Below, piece by piece: positions 22,901-33,786 of a stretch of 64,000 bases of DNA. The number at the start of each line of letters is the position of its first letter. Positions within the stretch are counted from its first letter, which is position 1. The notes under the pieces were generated by a model. That model was not told where the DNA came from. It did not search any database and was given only the letters and a program-made list of their open reading frames with translations. Source of the DNA: Staphylotrichum longicolle (Eukaryota; Ascomycota; Sordariomycetes; Sordariales; Chaetomiaceae); assembly GCA_019096155.1 (NCBI GenBank), contig JAHCVI010000004.1, forward strand, positions 992,001 through 1,056,000, written 5' to 3'. The translations under genes and the position numbers were made by a program.

Positions 22901-23917
22901 GATTTTGTTTACTTTAGAATTGCAGTTAACTTCCTGTTGTCAAACTGCCATGTCAAACCGAGTGCCCCTGATCAGCAGGAAGACTATCTAGGTTTTGATG
23001 TCAATGACCTGCAAGGGCTCAGCTCATAGTTCAGGGTGGACACCTTGAATTTTGTCTCCGTTTCGGGTTGGTCTCAACTGCTGAACTTGGTCTTGAGATT
23101 CGAGGAGTGAGATTTGGGCGAGGCACACTGCCGGGTCCACCCGACGACCGTTCTTCAAAGGCGCCCAATGCCCTGAATACAAATCCAGACGCAGCGCAAC
23201 GCGCGACTGGTGACCTTGAGCACGCCGCGGCAGCAGTGTGCTGGGTCGCGATTTGGCATCTCATCTCAAATCTGTTGTCTCCTCTCACCACCCATCGACG
23301 CTGAACGTCACCATCAAATGTGTGTGTAAGGTGTTAGGCCTGGACCCGTCCATTTGCTCATGGCCCCTGCCAGCGAAGCAGCAAGGCTAAAAATGGGCAG
23401 CGCCAGCAACCGAGCTGCTGACCTTAACTTCAAATTGGCCAATTGCGAGCCGTGGTTCATGGTGGCTCTTGGGAAGAAATTCGACTGCCTGGCCTTGGCG
23501 ATGACCGCAGTCCGGAGGCTGCATGGCTCTCAGGGGTGGATTTTTCAGCACTTGAAACCTTGTTTTGCTGGCCAATCAGCGCTGCGAAAATACGAAGGAG
23601 TTGCCCAGATTAGGCCGGTGATCGAGGCTTGTTTCCCTTGCCGACGTTAGGGCTGATCTCGTCGTCCAATCTCACGCCTGTCAGCAGCATGGGACAATGA
23701 GACGAGCCAAGGAACCAGGCGCCCTGCCGCGATGTGACCGTTGACGCTTATCAGCAGTCAGCACTCTGAAGTTTAAGACCACAGCACAATGCCCTCCTGG
23801 CCTGGCGAGTATCTAGTTCTCTTGTACCAGTATCCGTCATCTCCAGGTCTGCCTGACTTTCACCAACTTCGTCACCCACGACAGACGTCCAAACGGCCGG
23901 TATCTACCTTAGCGAAA
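22901..23917. other. Spacer upstream of the MscS gene
   Basis: This 1-kb stretch lies between tandem genes. I see no motif-bearing frame. The open frame that starts at 23789 only extends the channel protein upstream of its likely start. Confidence 0.55.
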
Positions 23918-26365
23918 ATGGATCCGGCACACAAGCCCCGTGATGCCCTGGGCACAGCACCCTTGCTCAACGATGGCAAGCCGAGTCAGTCTGCTACCGT
24001 CTCGATGAACCAGGAGCAAGAGCCGCAGTTGGCCAACTACCGGACAGCTGATGGGAAATACCGATCCTATCTGCTGAGGACCCTTTACGGGCCTCTCAAG
24101 TTTGTCATCATCTTTGGCGTCATTGGCGTCCTCCTTGCCATCCCGGTTATTGTCATCGACGCCGACGATATCATCGCCAAAGCTGAGATAGGTGACATCG
24201 ATGCTTTCTTCGCCCAGCAGACACGCCAGGTGCTCTACTACATCTTTGGCTGGCTCTTGATTTCATGGATCGGCCTGGCCGTGTCATTTGCCATTGGAAC
24301 CGTCCTGCCATACCTCTTCAGGTTCATTGCAAGGTAACTTACGTGTGCATCCCTCCATTCCTACACCAGACAGGCCCTGACTTGTGTTCCACCAGATATG
24401 TGAACCCAGCACATATGCGGTACTGGCGGGTGTTGCGTACCCTGAGACGGCCCGTCAGCATCGCTGGTCTCGTCAGCATTTCATACATTGGTTTCGCAGC
24501 TGTTGGTTTAGCCTTGCCCTTCTCCTTGTCGATGGCTGATGCTTACATGTCCGTAGTTGATCTCCTTGAACCGCAACAACCTGGCCATCTCCTACGATAA
24601 AGCCGCCGCCGACCTCGTCTGGATTGACGTAATCGACGACTTTCTCCAACAGGGCACCCTGTGGGTGTGGTTCTACTTTGTCGAAAAGCTCGCCATCCTC
24701 TACGTCACGATCCATTATCACTCGCGCTCTGATCTCGGCCGCATCGCTCGATCCAAAGACATGCATAACGCTCTCATGGCGCTTTACGAGGCTTCCACCT
24801 ACCTCTATCCGGTTGGGACTCCAGAGTTTATGGAGGAAGACGTGATGATTGGCAATGCAACGGGGCAAGAGCACGGAGAATATCGGGTCCGCGCTACTCG
24901 CTACCTCAGCAGGCTGGGCATCGACACCTACGGCCTGACGTCCTATTTTGGCAATTTTCTGTCCAGCGACCCGAGCTCGCACTGGCTGCGGCCCGCATCT
25001 AGCTACGCCGTTGTCGAGCGCGCAATCGCCAACCCCAAATCTGCCGCGGCCCTCGGCAGGCGCATCTGGATGTCTCTCGTCTCGGTGGGCAAGGAGACGC
25101 TCACCGCGCAAGACATTTCCGAAGTCCTGGGTCCGTTCAGAAAGGAGGAGGCCGAAGGGTACTTCAAGATCCTCGACGAAGGCGAGATTGGCGACATCCG
25201 GCTCGAGGAAATGGAATGGACCGTCGCCGAAGCCGGGCGCATCCGCCACAACATCTACAAAGCCATGCACTCGGCCGACCACTGCATCAACACGTTTGAC
25301 TGGGTGATGCTGGCCTCCCTGGCGGCGGTCATGGTATACTTCATCCTCGTCTTCTGGGTGCCCGCCCTCAAAGACATCCAAGAAACCATCAAGATCCTCG
25401 GCTTCGGGCTCGCCTTCGCCATCGGCCGCACGCTGCACCACTTCCTGGCCGGCTGCATCTTCATCCTCTTCGACCACCCCTACGACATCGGCGACCGCAT
25501 CGAGCTCTGGTCCGGCCAGAGCAACCAGTCCGTCTCGCTCGTCGTCGTCCGCACGTCGCTGCTCTACACCGTCTTCAAGCGCGTCGACAACTGGATGGAG
25601 CTGCAGGCCGGCAACGAGTTCCTGCAGCAGTGCCGCATCGAAAACGTCTCGCGCTCCGGCTCCAACCGCCAGGCCGTCACCCTCATGATCGACATCGCCA
25701 CCTCCTTCAAGGACCTGCAGTTCCTCCGCGGCGAGCTCGAGGCCTTCCTCAAGCACCCGGACAACAAGCGCGATTACATGCCCAACCTCGGGCTCGCGAT
25801 CACGGGCGTGGGCGAGCTGAGCAAGCTGGAGCTGCGGTGCATCTTCACGCACCGCTCGAACTGGTCGAACGAGCCGCTGCGCGCCGCACGGTCGATGAAG
25901 TTCATGTGCGCGCTGGTGGCGACGATCAGGAAGATCCCGCTGAACAGGCCGGACGGGGCGACGCTGGGCAGGGCGTTCAATCCGGCGCATTATGTCATGC
26001 TGTCGCCGGAGGATGCGGCGAAGAAGGCCGAGGAGAGTAAGGCGGAGAATGCGGCAAAGAGGTGGGATGCGAAGGACAAGCGGGAAGGGCCGGTGATTGA
26101 TGTGAGTTCGCTGAGGAGGGGGAGCGGTGTGAGCGACGAGGAGCTGGTGAGGAGGGCGATGGAGGAGGCGGAGCGGAAGAGAAGAGAGGAAGAGGAGAAG
26201 GAGGCCGAGGAGCTAGCGGCCAGACAGAGTTTGGCAAAGATGCCGCCCGTACCAAGAAAAGGGCCGCCGGCGAGGGGGCCATCAGATGGAGGTCTGTCAA
26301 CCGGGTTTCAAGTGCTGGGGGGTGGGGTAGGAGGGGGCTTGCGGTCCTTGCCGCATTTTAAATAA
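23918..26365 (+). CDS. MscS-family mechanosensitive ion channel (fungal Msy-type)
   Basis: Intracellular or plasma-membrane mechanosensitive channel, 776 aa. Exons are 23918-24333, 24396-24501 and 24557-26365. The second intron is set by phase: a GTTGGT donor at 24502 and a CCGTAG acceptor at 24556 give a clean ISYIGFAA|LISLNRNN join. Three N-terminal membrane segments are followed by YVNPAHMRYWRV and WFYFVEKLAILYVTIHYH, both typical of fungal Msy proteins. A degenerate EF-hand-like segment (ILDEGEIGDIRLEEM) precedes the core. The pore-lining and vestibule region includes GFGLAFAIGRTLHHFLAGC and FDHPYDIGDRIEL, the MscS signature. The last about 130 residues are a charged coiled-coil-like tail rich in Glu, Lys and Arg. 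The ATG at 23918 fits the family's polar N terminus. In yeast such channels act in endoplasmic-reticulum osmotic calcium signalling; the same role here is inferred. Confidence 0.88.
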
Positions 26366-27253
26366 AGTTAGCTGTAGGGGAAAAACGCTGTGGTCTTCTG
26401 TGTTTGTATTTTCTTCGGTCAATATAATGTGTGCACCGAAATATGAGGGACAGCGAAGTTTAGCAGCCGGCTGAGATGAAATACCAGCGTCTTCGAAAGG
26501 TGGCTTAGACGCAACCATACTGTTTATTTCTTGTCGGTACTCCTGGAATATCCTCTCTCTCTCCAAAAGTTGCATGTCACTTCCATGACGCCACTCCATC
26601 TGTCTCCGCAACCATCTCAGGGGTCTGCGCCGTGGGGAGTATTACTTCCGGCTGTGTTGAACGGAGCCTCCTGACCTAAAGCGTGCACTCCCACCACGGA
26701 GTACGCTAACCGAGCCCCGGACTAAATGGCTACTCCAACGTTCTAGAACACGGTTTCCAGCCCTCCGGATGCATGTTGCAAAGCTAAGCCCTGTCCTTGG
26801 CCGCATGCTGCCATGATCCCGCCAAGTGCCGGACCAGACCCAACAAACACCTGATTGGATCTCGCCAACATTGATCAACTCATAACCCGAGGACATGTCG
26901 AACTGTGAACGTGGGTATGCGATTGGAGGGACTTGCGCCAGACAGGAACTGCGAGCCGGCAAAAAGCGATTAGCCATGGGTGTCCGGCAACCGGCAATTC
27001 AGGGGTTGTTGACTACTACCGGTGCTCATATTCAAAAGTCTTAATTCAGATTAACATCAGCATATTATCCCCATAATGTGTGCGTAATCCTCGCTTAGGG
27101 CAGCGCAATGGGCCCAAATCTGGACAGCTGTTTTGAAGCCAGGGCCTACAGTTAAAAGAGGCACACACTGCACCACGGGGGGTCGGAGCAAGCATCTTGG
27201 CGTAACTGCCCACCAATTGTTCTTGGGGGGACACCGGGACCATAATAGAAGCC
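26366..27253. other. Spacer between tandem genes
   Basis: This 888-bp stretch holds no recognised gene. Frames at 26297-26611 and 26642-26977 on the minus strand are without motifs. Confidence 0.55.
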
Positions 27254-28527
27254 ATGCGGTTGCTCCTCATTGCCACGGTATCCAGCCTTCTTGGCCTCGG
27301 GTTGGCGCAGCTTGAGATCTCACCAGACGGGACGTGTGGAGCTCCGAACGGCTACTCCTGTCTCGAATCACGATATGGCAACTGCTGTGCTAAAAACGGA
27401 CGGTGTGGTGCGTCAGATGCAGATTGTGGCTCGGGATGCCAGTCAAACTTTGGATTGTGCGGCCGCGGCGTTGGAGGCATTGGCCTCACAAGCGCTCCCG
27501 GTGTTCCGACGACCAACACCAGGCAGACAGCTCTTCCGACAAGCACCAAACACCGCCAGACAGCCCTTCCAACAACAATTAACACACGGCAAACAGCTCT
27601 TCCCACGACAATAACCACACGACAGACAGCATTACCCACGACCATCAGCACAAGGCAGACAGCCATCCCTACGAGCAGCCGTTCACTGTGCCCGTCAGAG
27701 GTGGTCTCAACAATCTACGTCACACAAACGACCTGGACGCTACAGCCTCTCCCAATTCAAACCACAGTCAGAACTACCGAGACTCAAAGCACATGGGTAA
27801 CCGTCACCTCGACTGCTGTTGACCGGCTGACGACAACGATCCCTACCACAACCGTGCAAACCAACACATGTCTCACTCAACGACCGTTTCAACACAATCC
27901 ACGTGACGAGCTTTTCCACCGTGTCAGACCGCCCCACCACCACGACACTCACAACCCGCTATTTCAACCAGACTCTCACCGCAACCTGACGCAGTCCGCA
28001 ACAGTCACCTCGTATGACACGTTAGACGCGGGTACATCGCCACGTCGACCGCGCTCGTGACGCGGACCTCCACCATCCCGCTGACCGTGACCTCCACGTC
28101 CACCATCACCGTCAACGCGACCCGCCTGACGACCGAGACCAAGACGACCCAGCTGCCCGTGACCGTCACCGCGACCAACACAGCGTTCGTCACCGCGACC
28201 AACCTGGTGACAGGCACAACCACCGCCGTGACGACCGCCACCCGCCCCACAACCGTCACGTCAACCGCCAGGGTAACCGCAACAGAAACAGAAACCGAGA
28301 CCGTCACCTCGACGGTCCTCGCCACCTCCCAGATCAAGCAGACAGTGACCCAAACCGTGCTCGTAACAGCCACCAGCACCGCCACCGCCGTCGTCACCAG
28401 GACAAGCGTCGTCACCAGCACCGCCACGGCAGTGGGGACAGTGAGCTCCGTCGTGGTGCAGCCTACGGGGGGGACGAGGTCGGTGTCGACGACCACGACG
28501 AGCCAGCCGGCTTTGACGGTGGGGTAG
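27254..28527 (+). CDS. CBM18 chitin-binding, Thr-rich cell-wall protein with clustered frame breaks
   Basis: Secreted chitin-binding protein. A signal peptide (MRLLLIATVSSLLGLGLAQ) leads into one CBM18 (hevein-like) module with eight Cys, ending SGCQSNFGLCG. Then come five 11-residue repeats of the form TRQTALPTTIx (27518-27682) and a long Thr/Val/Ser-rich region. The first frame stops at 28058-28060, but the Thr/Val coding pattern continues to 28527 by moving through successive frames at about 27870, 27904, 27988 and 28022. Each step equals the loss of one base, and adding four bases gives a 425-residue protein. Alternatively an intron with a GTTTCA donor near 27886 and a TTAG acceptor at 28025 would bridge all four breaks. 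The Thr-rich part resembles a stalk that could hold the chitin-binding head in the wall. No GPI signal is evident. Confidence 0.7.
27518..27682 (+). repeat. Five imperfect 33-nt tandem repeats (TRQTALPTTIx)
   Basis: Five consecutive 11-codon units encode TRQTALPTSTK, HRQTALPTTIN, TRQTALPTTIT, TRQTALPTTIS and TRQTAIPTSSR. They lie directly after the CBM18 module and are diverged at the DNA level, so they are not a fresh slippage product. Confidence 0.9.
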
Positions 28528-29133
28528 CGAGCTTCGTGGCTGTGGGTTGTAAAACTTTGGTTGGGATTGTCGGTGATGAGTGGTGTATCGGAGAAGGGGG
28601 CGTAGGCAAGGGAGTAAGAGGTTAGAGGGGGTCAGAAAAAGGGGGGGAGGTTGTTGGAGGAGAAAATAGGGGGGAGAAAAGGGTGAGAAAAACAGTGGGG
28701 GCGGAAGGGAGAAGAAAAGGGAGGAGAAATGGGGAGAAAAGAGGGGAGAAAAGAGGCAGAAATACGGGGGCGAAGAAGTTGAAGAATGAAAAGGAGGAAA
28801 GGAAGTAGATAACAAGGAAGAAAGGGTAGAAAATGGGAGCAGTAAAGCGAAGCGTAGTAGAAACTACTGAGAACTGGCGACGAGTGCGGCCTCTGGCATA
28901 ACTCGTTACAAAGGGAATGGGGATGTTGCTGCCGCAGTACGATGGTCAAGAGCAAAGCAGGATAATGCCCCTCGACGAGGAACAATGCACACACGTTTCC
29001 CATGACCGCCTCAGCACCAATCACACACAATCCAGGGGTATCAAACTCCATAACGCTGCAACCCCTCTACCTAGCTAATTAAACAAAACACAGACAAACA
29101 CACACGACACCTTTTTTCCTGGTTAGAAGAGAC
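28528..29133. other. Convergent spacer with a purine-rich tract
   Basis: No gene is seen. About 28600-28860 is strongly G/A-rich on the plus strand (runs such as GGGGGGAGG and GGAGAAAAGGG). It separates the 3' ends of the CBM18 protein gene and DUG2. Confidence 0.6.
28600..28860 (+). repeat. Purine-rich (GA) low-complexity tract
   Basis: About 260 bases are nearly all G and A on the plus strand, the strand-reversed counterpart of the CT tract at 11.1 kb. Open frames on the minus strand through it are Ser/Phe/Pro-rich and compositional. Confidence 0.75.
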
Positions 29134-31833
29134 CTACAACTTCCTAAACACCGTCCCAAAAATCTCCCTACTCTTGACCAAATTCATCACCCTCAGCCGC
29201 TCATTGTCCAGATGCGCGGCATCACTCGCCTGGCCGCACGGCAGATGCGCCGCCGGCGCGCTAAACTCCTTCTCCAAGAACCGGATGGGCGGAATCGACC
29301 CGCCCTCCCTGATGTACAGCGGCTTCCTGCACTTGGGCGCCCCCTCCTCCTTCGCCTCTCCGCTCTGCTCCTTCCCAGACGACGCACCCACACCCTCACC
29401 GTCCCCATCCGCGGGACCAACCCCCGCCCATGCCCGCACCACCGCCTCCTCGAGCGTCCTAAAGATGTAATTCCCCGGCACGCCCAACCACGGCTCGGCC
29501 TTGTTGTCGATGCGCACCGTGAGGGTATTGTCGCTGCCAAACGCCTCGTACTCGTCGCGCAGGTACGCCTTGAGCGCGGCGATGACCTGCTCGACCTCCT
29601 GCCCCGGCACAAGACGCACGCTGACGTTGGCGGTGGCGTGGCTGCTAATGAGGCTGCCGTCGGGTCCGGAGACGTTGTAGCGGTGAATGGTGAGGTTGGG
29701 CTCGCGCCAGCGGGCCATGAGGCTGCGCTTGAGGGCGTCGATGGGCCCGTTGGCCGGGTTGCGGCGGATGAGGATGCGGGCGATGTCGTCGTAACGGTGG
29801 GCCTCTTCGTCGGTGAGCGGGAGGATGCCGTCGTAGAAGCCTGGGATGTTGACGTGGTTCTTGGAGTCCTTGAGCTTGGCGAGAAGGAGGGTCAGGTCGG
29901 TGAGGGGCTCCGAGAGCATGTTGCTACCGTCGACGCCCGAGTGGAGGTCCGGGTGCTTCGAGTCGATGCAGATGGTTGCGTGGAGGACGCCGCGCAGGCC
30001 GTAGGTCAGGCAGGGGACTTCGTCGTCGAGCCAGTAGCTGTTGGCGAGGAGGACGTAGTCGATGTGGCCGATGAGGTCTTTGTGCTGACGGATGGTGTCT
30101 TGGAAGCCGCGCGAGCCGGATTCTTCCTCTCCTTCGATGACGAAAATGATGTCCGAATCAAGGGCCTTGGCTTGGAGAAGGTCCGTGACAGCGTAGAGCG
30201 CGGCGATGATGGGGCCCTTGTTGTCGCTGACACCGCGGCCGTACAGGTAGCCGTCGCGGCCCTCGAGTTTGAAGGGATCCGTTTGCCAGTTGTCGCCTTT
30301 CATGTCCGCAGGAACGACGTCGTAGTGGCCGTAGAACAGGATCCGCTTCCGCTTCTCGGGCGGTTCCAGCTTGCCGCTGAACTTGGCGTAGACGATGGGG
30401 TTGTGCAGCCCCCCGGTGCTCAGCATTTCGATCTGCGCGCCCAGTCGTTTGAACAAGGAGCCCAAATAGGTGGCGCCCTTGCGGCAATCCTCTGTAAATT
30501 CGGGTCGTGACGAGATGGTCTTGAACGAAACGAACTCCCGCAGCGATGTAATCATCATGTTCTCGGAGCCTCCAACTTCGTGCTCCGTCTGGGTCGGCAT
30601 GCCGTTAACGCGCCAGACGCGGACGGTGTTGTCGGTGGCGCCCGTGATGAAGAGGCGGTCATTGTGGTGGACAGCCACGGCCGAGGAAAGGATCCTCGCG
30701 TCGTGGGCCTTCCACCGGCTCAGGCACTGGTACTTTTGGCTCACGTTCTGTGTCAGGCCGTTCTTGTCTCGGCCGTAGTGGACCGTGCTGTGTTTCTGCT
30801 TGCGTATTAGCATAGGCCAATGAGTCCTGAGCGATGTTCTTACCGAAGCTGAGCCTCCTGTGGCTCCGCTCCAGAGCAAGCCAAAACTCATCCTAAGAGT
30901 GTTGACATTCCCATCGTGGGCCTTGATGACCCTCAGCTTCTGCTTCGTGTCGAGGTCCCACAGCTCGATGACGCCCCGCAGCTTTCCGGCATACAGGAAA
31001 GACCCATCAATGGCGATGGACTTGACAGATTCGCTGTCATCTTCACCCAGGGTCATGATTTCCTCGATGTCCCCCAACACCCCGTCGTCGTGGTCCGGGC
31101 CATCGTCAGACAGCCGCCACAGCTTGATGCTCCCATCTCCGCCGCCGGAGATCAAGACTTCCTCGTCCGGGTCTACAAGCACAGTCGGTCCTCTGGCGAC
31201 CAGCATGCAGAAGATCCAACCAAAGTGCGCGTATTGCCGGATGGCTCCATCGTCGATCTCGAGCACTTGTGCAGCCCTGGGGATGAGAGCATAGTGTTCC
31301 TCGGTCCGCCTCGGCGTGGATGTGCCTCCCACAGCGCGCGAGTCAAAGAAGCGGTGCTGTCTTTTGTCGGGATGGTTCGCCGAGTCGTGCGGCACTCTCC
31401 TGCTCGGGTCCCTCAGGCTGACCCACTGGATGTCCTGTGTCTGGGTCCCCAGGTATAGCATCTCCTTCTGGGGCGAGTATGCCACACTAAAGACGTCGCC
31501 GACATCGTAGGTGCTGTAGATCTCGTAGAGGCGAGTAAAATTCTTGGGGCACCACACGCCAATGATGGGCTCGCAGGCGCTCGAGAAGAGGTACTTGGAG
31601 TCTTCGGAGAGGAGAAGGCAGAGGACGCTCCGCTTGTGCGCCTGGATGGTCTGGACAAGCTGGTAGGTGCCGAGCGACCACACGACAATTTCGCCGGCGC
31701 TGGTTCCGGCAAAGATGTATTTGTCCGAGACGGCAATGGCGAGGACAGAGCCGGCATGGCGGAGCTCTTGGAGCTGGTCGGGAGCGGTGTCGGGCAGGCC
31801 GTCGTCGAGCTCGCGCGGCTGCAGGCCCGTCAT
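29134..31833 (-). CDS. DUG2: DUG2-type subunit of the glutathione-degrading amidotransferase/peptidase complex
   Basis: WD40 plus M20-peptidase fusion matching Dug2, which with Dug3 splits the gamma-glutamyl bond of glutathione in yeast. The N-terminal about 430 residues hold WD40 blades (VLISGGGDGSIKLWRL, LYAGKLRGVIELWDLD, LFITGATDNTVRVWRV). The M20 domain carries FYGHYDVVPAD, GRGVSDNKGP, FVIEGEEESGS and HSGVDG, so the metal and catalytic residues (His, Asp, two Glu, His) are present. The frame is open throughout, but bases 30843-30796 form a perfect 48-nt in-frame intron: a GTAAGA donor, GCTAATAC branch site and GCAG acceptor. Its removal deletes 16 residues from the WD40 part that do not look like a blade and gives 883 aa, close to the yeast protein. 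The ATG at 31833 is followed at once by conserved sequence. It is probably cytosolic. Confidence 0.9.
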   Translation of the reverse strand: MTGLQPRELDDGLPDTAPDQLQELRHAGSVLAIAVSDKYIFAGTSAGEIVVWSLGTYQLVQTIQAHKRSVLCLLLSEDSKYLFSSACEPIIGVWCPKNFTRLYEIYSTYDVGDVFSVAYSPQKEMLYLGTQTQDIQWVSLRDPSRRVPHDSANHPDKRQHRFFDSRAVGGTSTPRRTEEHYALIPRAAQVLEIDDGAIRQYAHFGWIFCMLVARGPTVLVDPDEEVLISGGGDGSIKLWRLSDDGPDHDDGVLGDIEEIMTLGEDDSESVKSIAIDGSFLYAGKLRGVIELWDLDTKQKLRVIKAHDGNVNTLRMSFGLLWSGATGGSASVRTSLRTHWPMLIRKQKHSTVHYGRDKNGLTQNVSQKYQCLSRWKAHDARILSSAVAVHHNDRLFITGATDNTVRVWRVNGMPTQTEHEVGGSENMMITSLREFVSFKTISSRPEFTEDCRKGATYLGSLFKRLGAQIEMLSTGGLHNPIVYAKFSGKLEPPEKRKRILFYGHYDVVPADMKGDNWQTDPFKLEGRDGYLYGRGVSDNKGPIIAALYAVTDLLQAKALDSDIIFVIEGEEESGSRGFQDTIRQHKDLIGHIDYVLLANSYWLDDEVPCLTYGLRGVLHATICIDSKHPDLHSGVDGSNMLSEPLTDLTLLLAKLKDSKNHVNIPGFYDGILPLTDEEAHRYDDIARILIRRNPANGPIDALKRSLMARWREPNLTIHRYNVSGPDGSLISSHATANVSVRLVPGQEVEQVIAALKAYLRDEYEAFGSDNTLTVRIDNKAEPWLGVPGNYIFRTLEEAVVRAWAGVGPADGDGEGVGASSGKEQSGEAKEEGAPKCRKPLYIREGGSIPPIRFLEKEFSAPAAHLPCGQASDAAHLDNERLRVMNLVKSREIFGTVFRKL

Positions 31834-33786
31834 GGTCGCGGTCGTCTCTGGTGCTGTGGTCCAAGTATCAGCACACGCAATTCTCGAGAAGGGCCCGAAT
31901 TAAGTTGGGCTCATGGTGCAGTCGCCGGGCGCTGATGTGAGTCAGGACGTGTCGTGATTGAGGTATGGACCCAATTGCTGTTGACGACATTTTTGGGGAA
32001 GCGTCGCATTGCGCCATGGCGGAACCAACCCCGCGCGAGAGCCTAGAACCGGCACCTTGCAAGGGTGCTCTTCCCCACGTTTTAGGGCGTCGTCGCCGGG
32101 AAACACCCCACTGTCATGACAATGGAGAAGCACCCCACGACAGAAACGTGCATCCATCAGCGACGCAGCGTGGACATCCCAAAGTTGGTGCCGTCAATTC
32201 AGGTACCATCAGGACGGGACGGGGCGGGGCGGTCCGGGGTGCGTGGGGGGTTGGCGGGGATGTCCTAGGCCTTGCGCAGTGCAACGACAGGGACAGGACA
32301 GGGACAGGACAGGATCGAGATGAAGAGGCACACGTGAACGAAACCATGACACTCACTGTGCGCGGGAACGTGGGGTGGCTTCTCCAGTGCCGCCCGGGGC
32401 TTGGGGATCTTGCTGCATCCTCTGCAACGCCCCTCCTGCCCGTCTTGAGCCTCATCGTGCTGGTGCCAGTTCCATGGATCGAACAGGGCGCGGAGCACAG
32501 GCACATCCACGGCCATGTCGTCGCGAGCAGCAGCGGAGCCTGATCTGGTGAGTCGACCGCCGAGACGCCAGACAAAGTTCCGCGGGACGGGGCGTGTAGG
32601 GCTGGATGGGCTGGATGGGCCGTCGTTTTGTACGTCCGGCTCTCGCTCTCCAGAGAATCCGGATTCTTCCTCTTTGCACGACGTGTCGCCGGAACGGAGA
32701 CATGACGCGAGGTCAGGGGTAGGGTGCGCCATTGCAAACACGATCATATCCCAGAGCGCACGGGTCGAAAGAAGAAGGACGGAGGCATCTCACCGCTCTT
32801 ACGGCAGCAAGCAGATAACGTGAGAGGCAGCTTGGTACGTGTGGGTTTGTGAGAGACTGGATCGACGGAGGGAGCACGGGAGTCTTGTGAGACGAGGCCG
32901 TCGCTCGATGATATACCTCATTGGCGGCGGGTTCCGAACCGGCGAGAGATGGGACGCCACGAAGCCAGAGGGACAAAGCCACTCCTGGGCTCTCTCGGTG
33001 GCCTTGTCGCAGGGCCGGGCGACCATCACCACGCCCGGCCCGCATCAGGACCCAGTGTTGGGTCGCGTGGCCTCCAGGGGAGATGCACACCGCATGTCAC
33101 CCTGCCGTATCGGAAAGTCGATGCCGGGAAGCGCGATTTGTTTCGCGCAGGCTCGGCGCGGGTAGATACGTTATGTAACTGTCTCTTCTCCATAAATCAA
33201 CCAGGGACTACACTGCGTCCACGATGTGGGGAGGCCTCCGCAGTGTGTCCCAAGCTCACTTTGCGGAGGTCGATAACTCCCTGATGCTTGTGTGGAATGA
33301 CCACCTTTTTTGAGTTGCGAAACCGAGTTGCCAAGCACACGGAGCCACTTTGTGTCAACTGATGTGGAGTCTCAAAGTTGCCCAAAGCTGCCAACCTGGA
33401 AACAGATGAAGTGGAGCTACCGTCGGATTATCCTTCTCCGAGGATCGGTGCGGGTCCCCACCAGTCGCGGGCGTCCCTGCTCAGGTGGGCCGCGTCTTCC
33501 GATGGGGCGATGGCCAGTGCACCAAGATCCCTGCCGCGGAACAAATTTCTTTGGCTTCTGAGATCATCGAGACCGAGTTTTGCGGACACCACCACCGATA
33601 ACGATCACGCCCGCCTCATCGACGACCGCCGCGAGAACGCCCGATTCCTCCACCTTCGAGACCTTCTTCCGTGCATTTACTTCGACCACTCCTTCAATCT
33701 AATTCCCCGAGCACCCGACGCGCTGGGCGCACCGCGGGTCCTTCTTCAAATCCAACGCCTCCCTCTCACACCCAAAACATCTCAGA
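31834..33786. other. Long divergent spacer, DUG2 / TIM17
   Basis: This 1.95-kb stretch contains both promoters. Frames of up to about 200 codons occur on both strands but have no motifs and strong composition bias. A short GGGACAGGACA-type microsatellite lies at about 32290-32316. I see no gene. Confidence 0.5.
32290..32316. repeat. GGACA-type microsatellite
   Basis: Interspersed GGGACA and GGACA units follow one another here. This is a simple repeat with no coding context. Confidence 0.7.

Noticed and set aside
24473..25990. 505-codon frame antisense to the MscS gene
   Set aside because: It is rich in Val/Glu/Asp/Gly from the opposite strand of a GC-rich coding exon and contains no motif.
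27518..27682. Repeat region considered as a RiPP precursor for the UstYa protein
   Set aside because: The repeats lack dibasic Kex2 sites, follow a chitin-binding module and lie 34 kb away.
29212..30510. 432-codon frame antisense to DUG2
   Set aside because: Shadow of the M20 peptidase exon. The true strand has all catalytic motifs.
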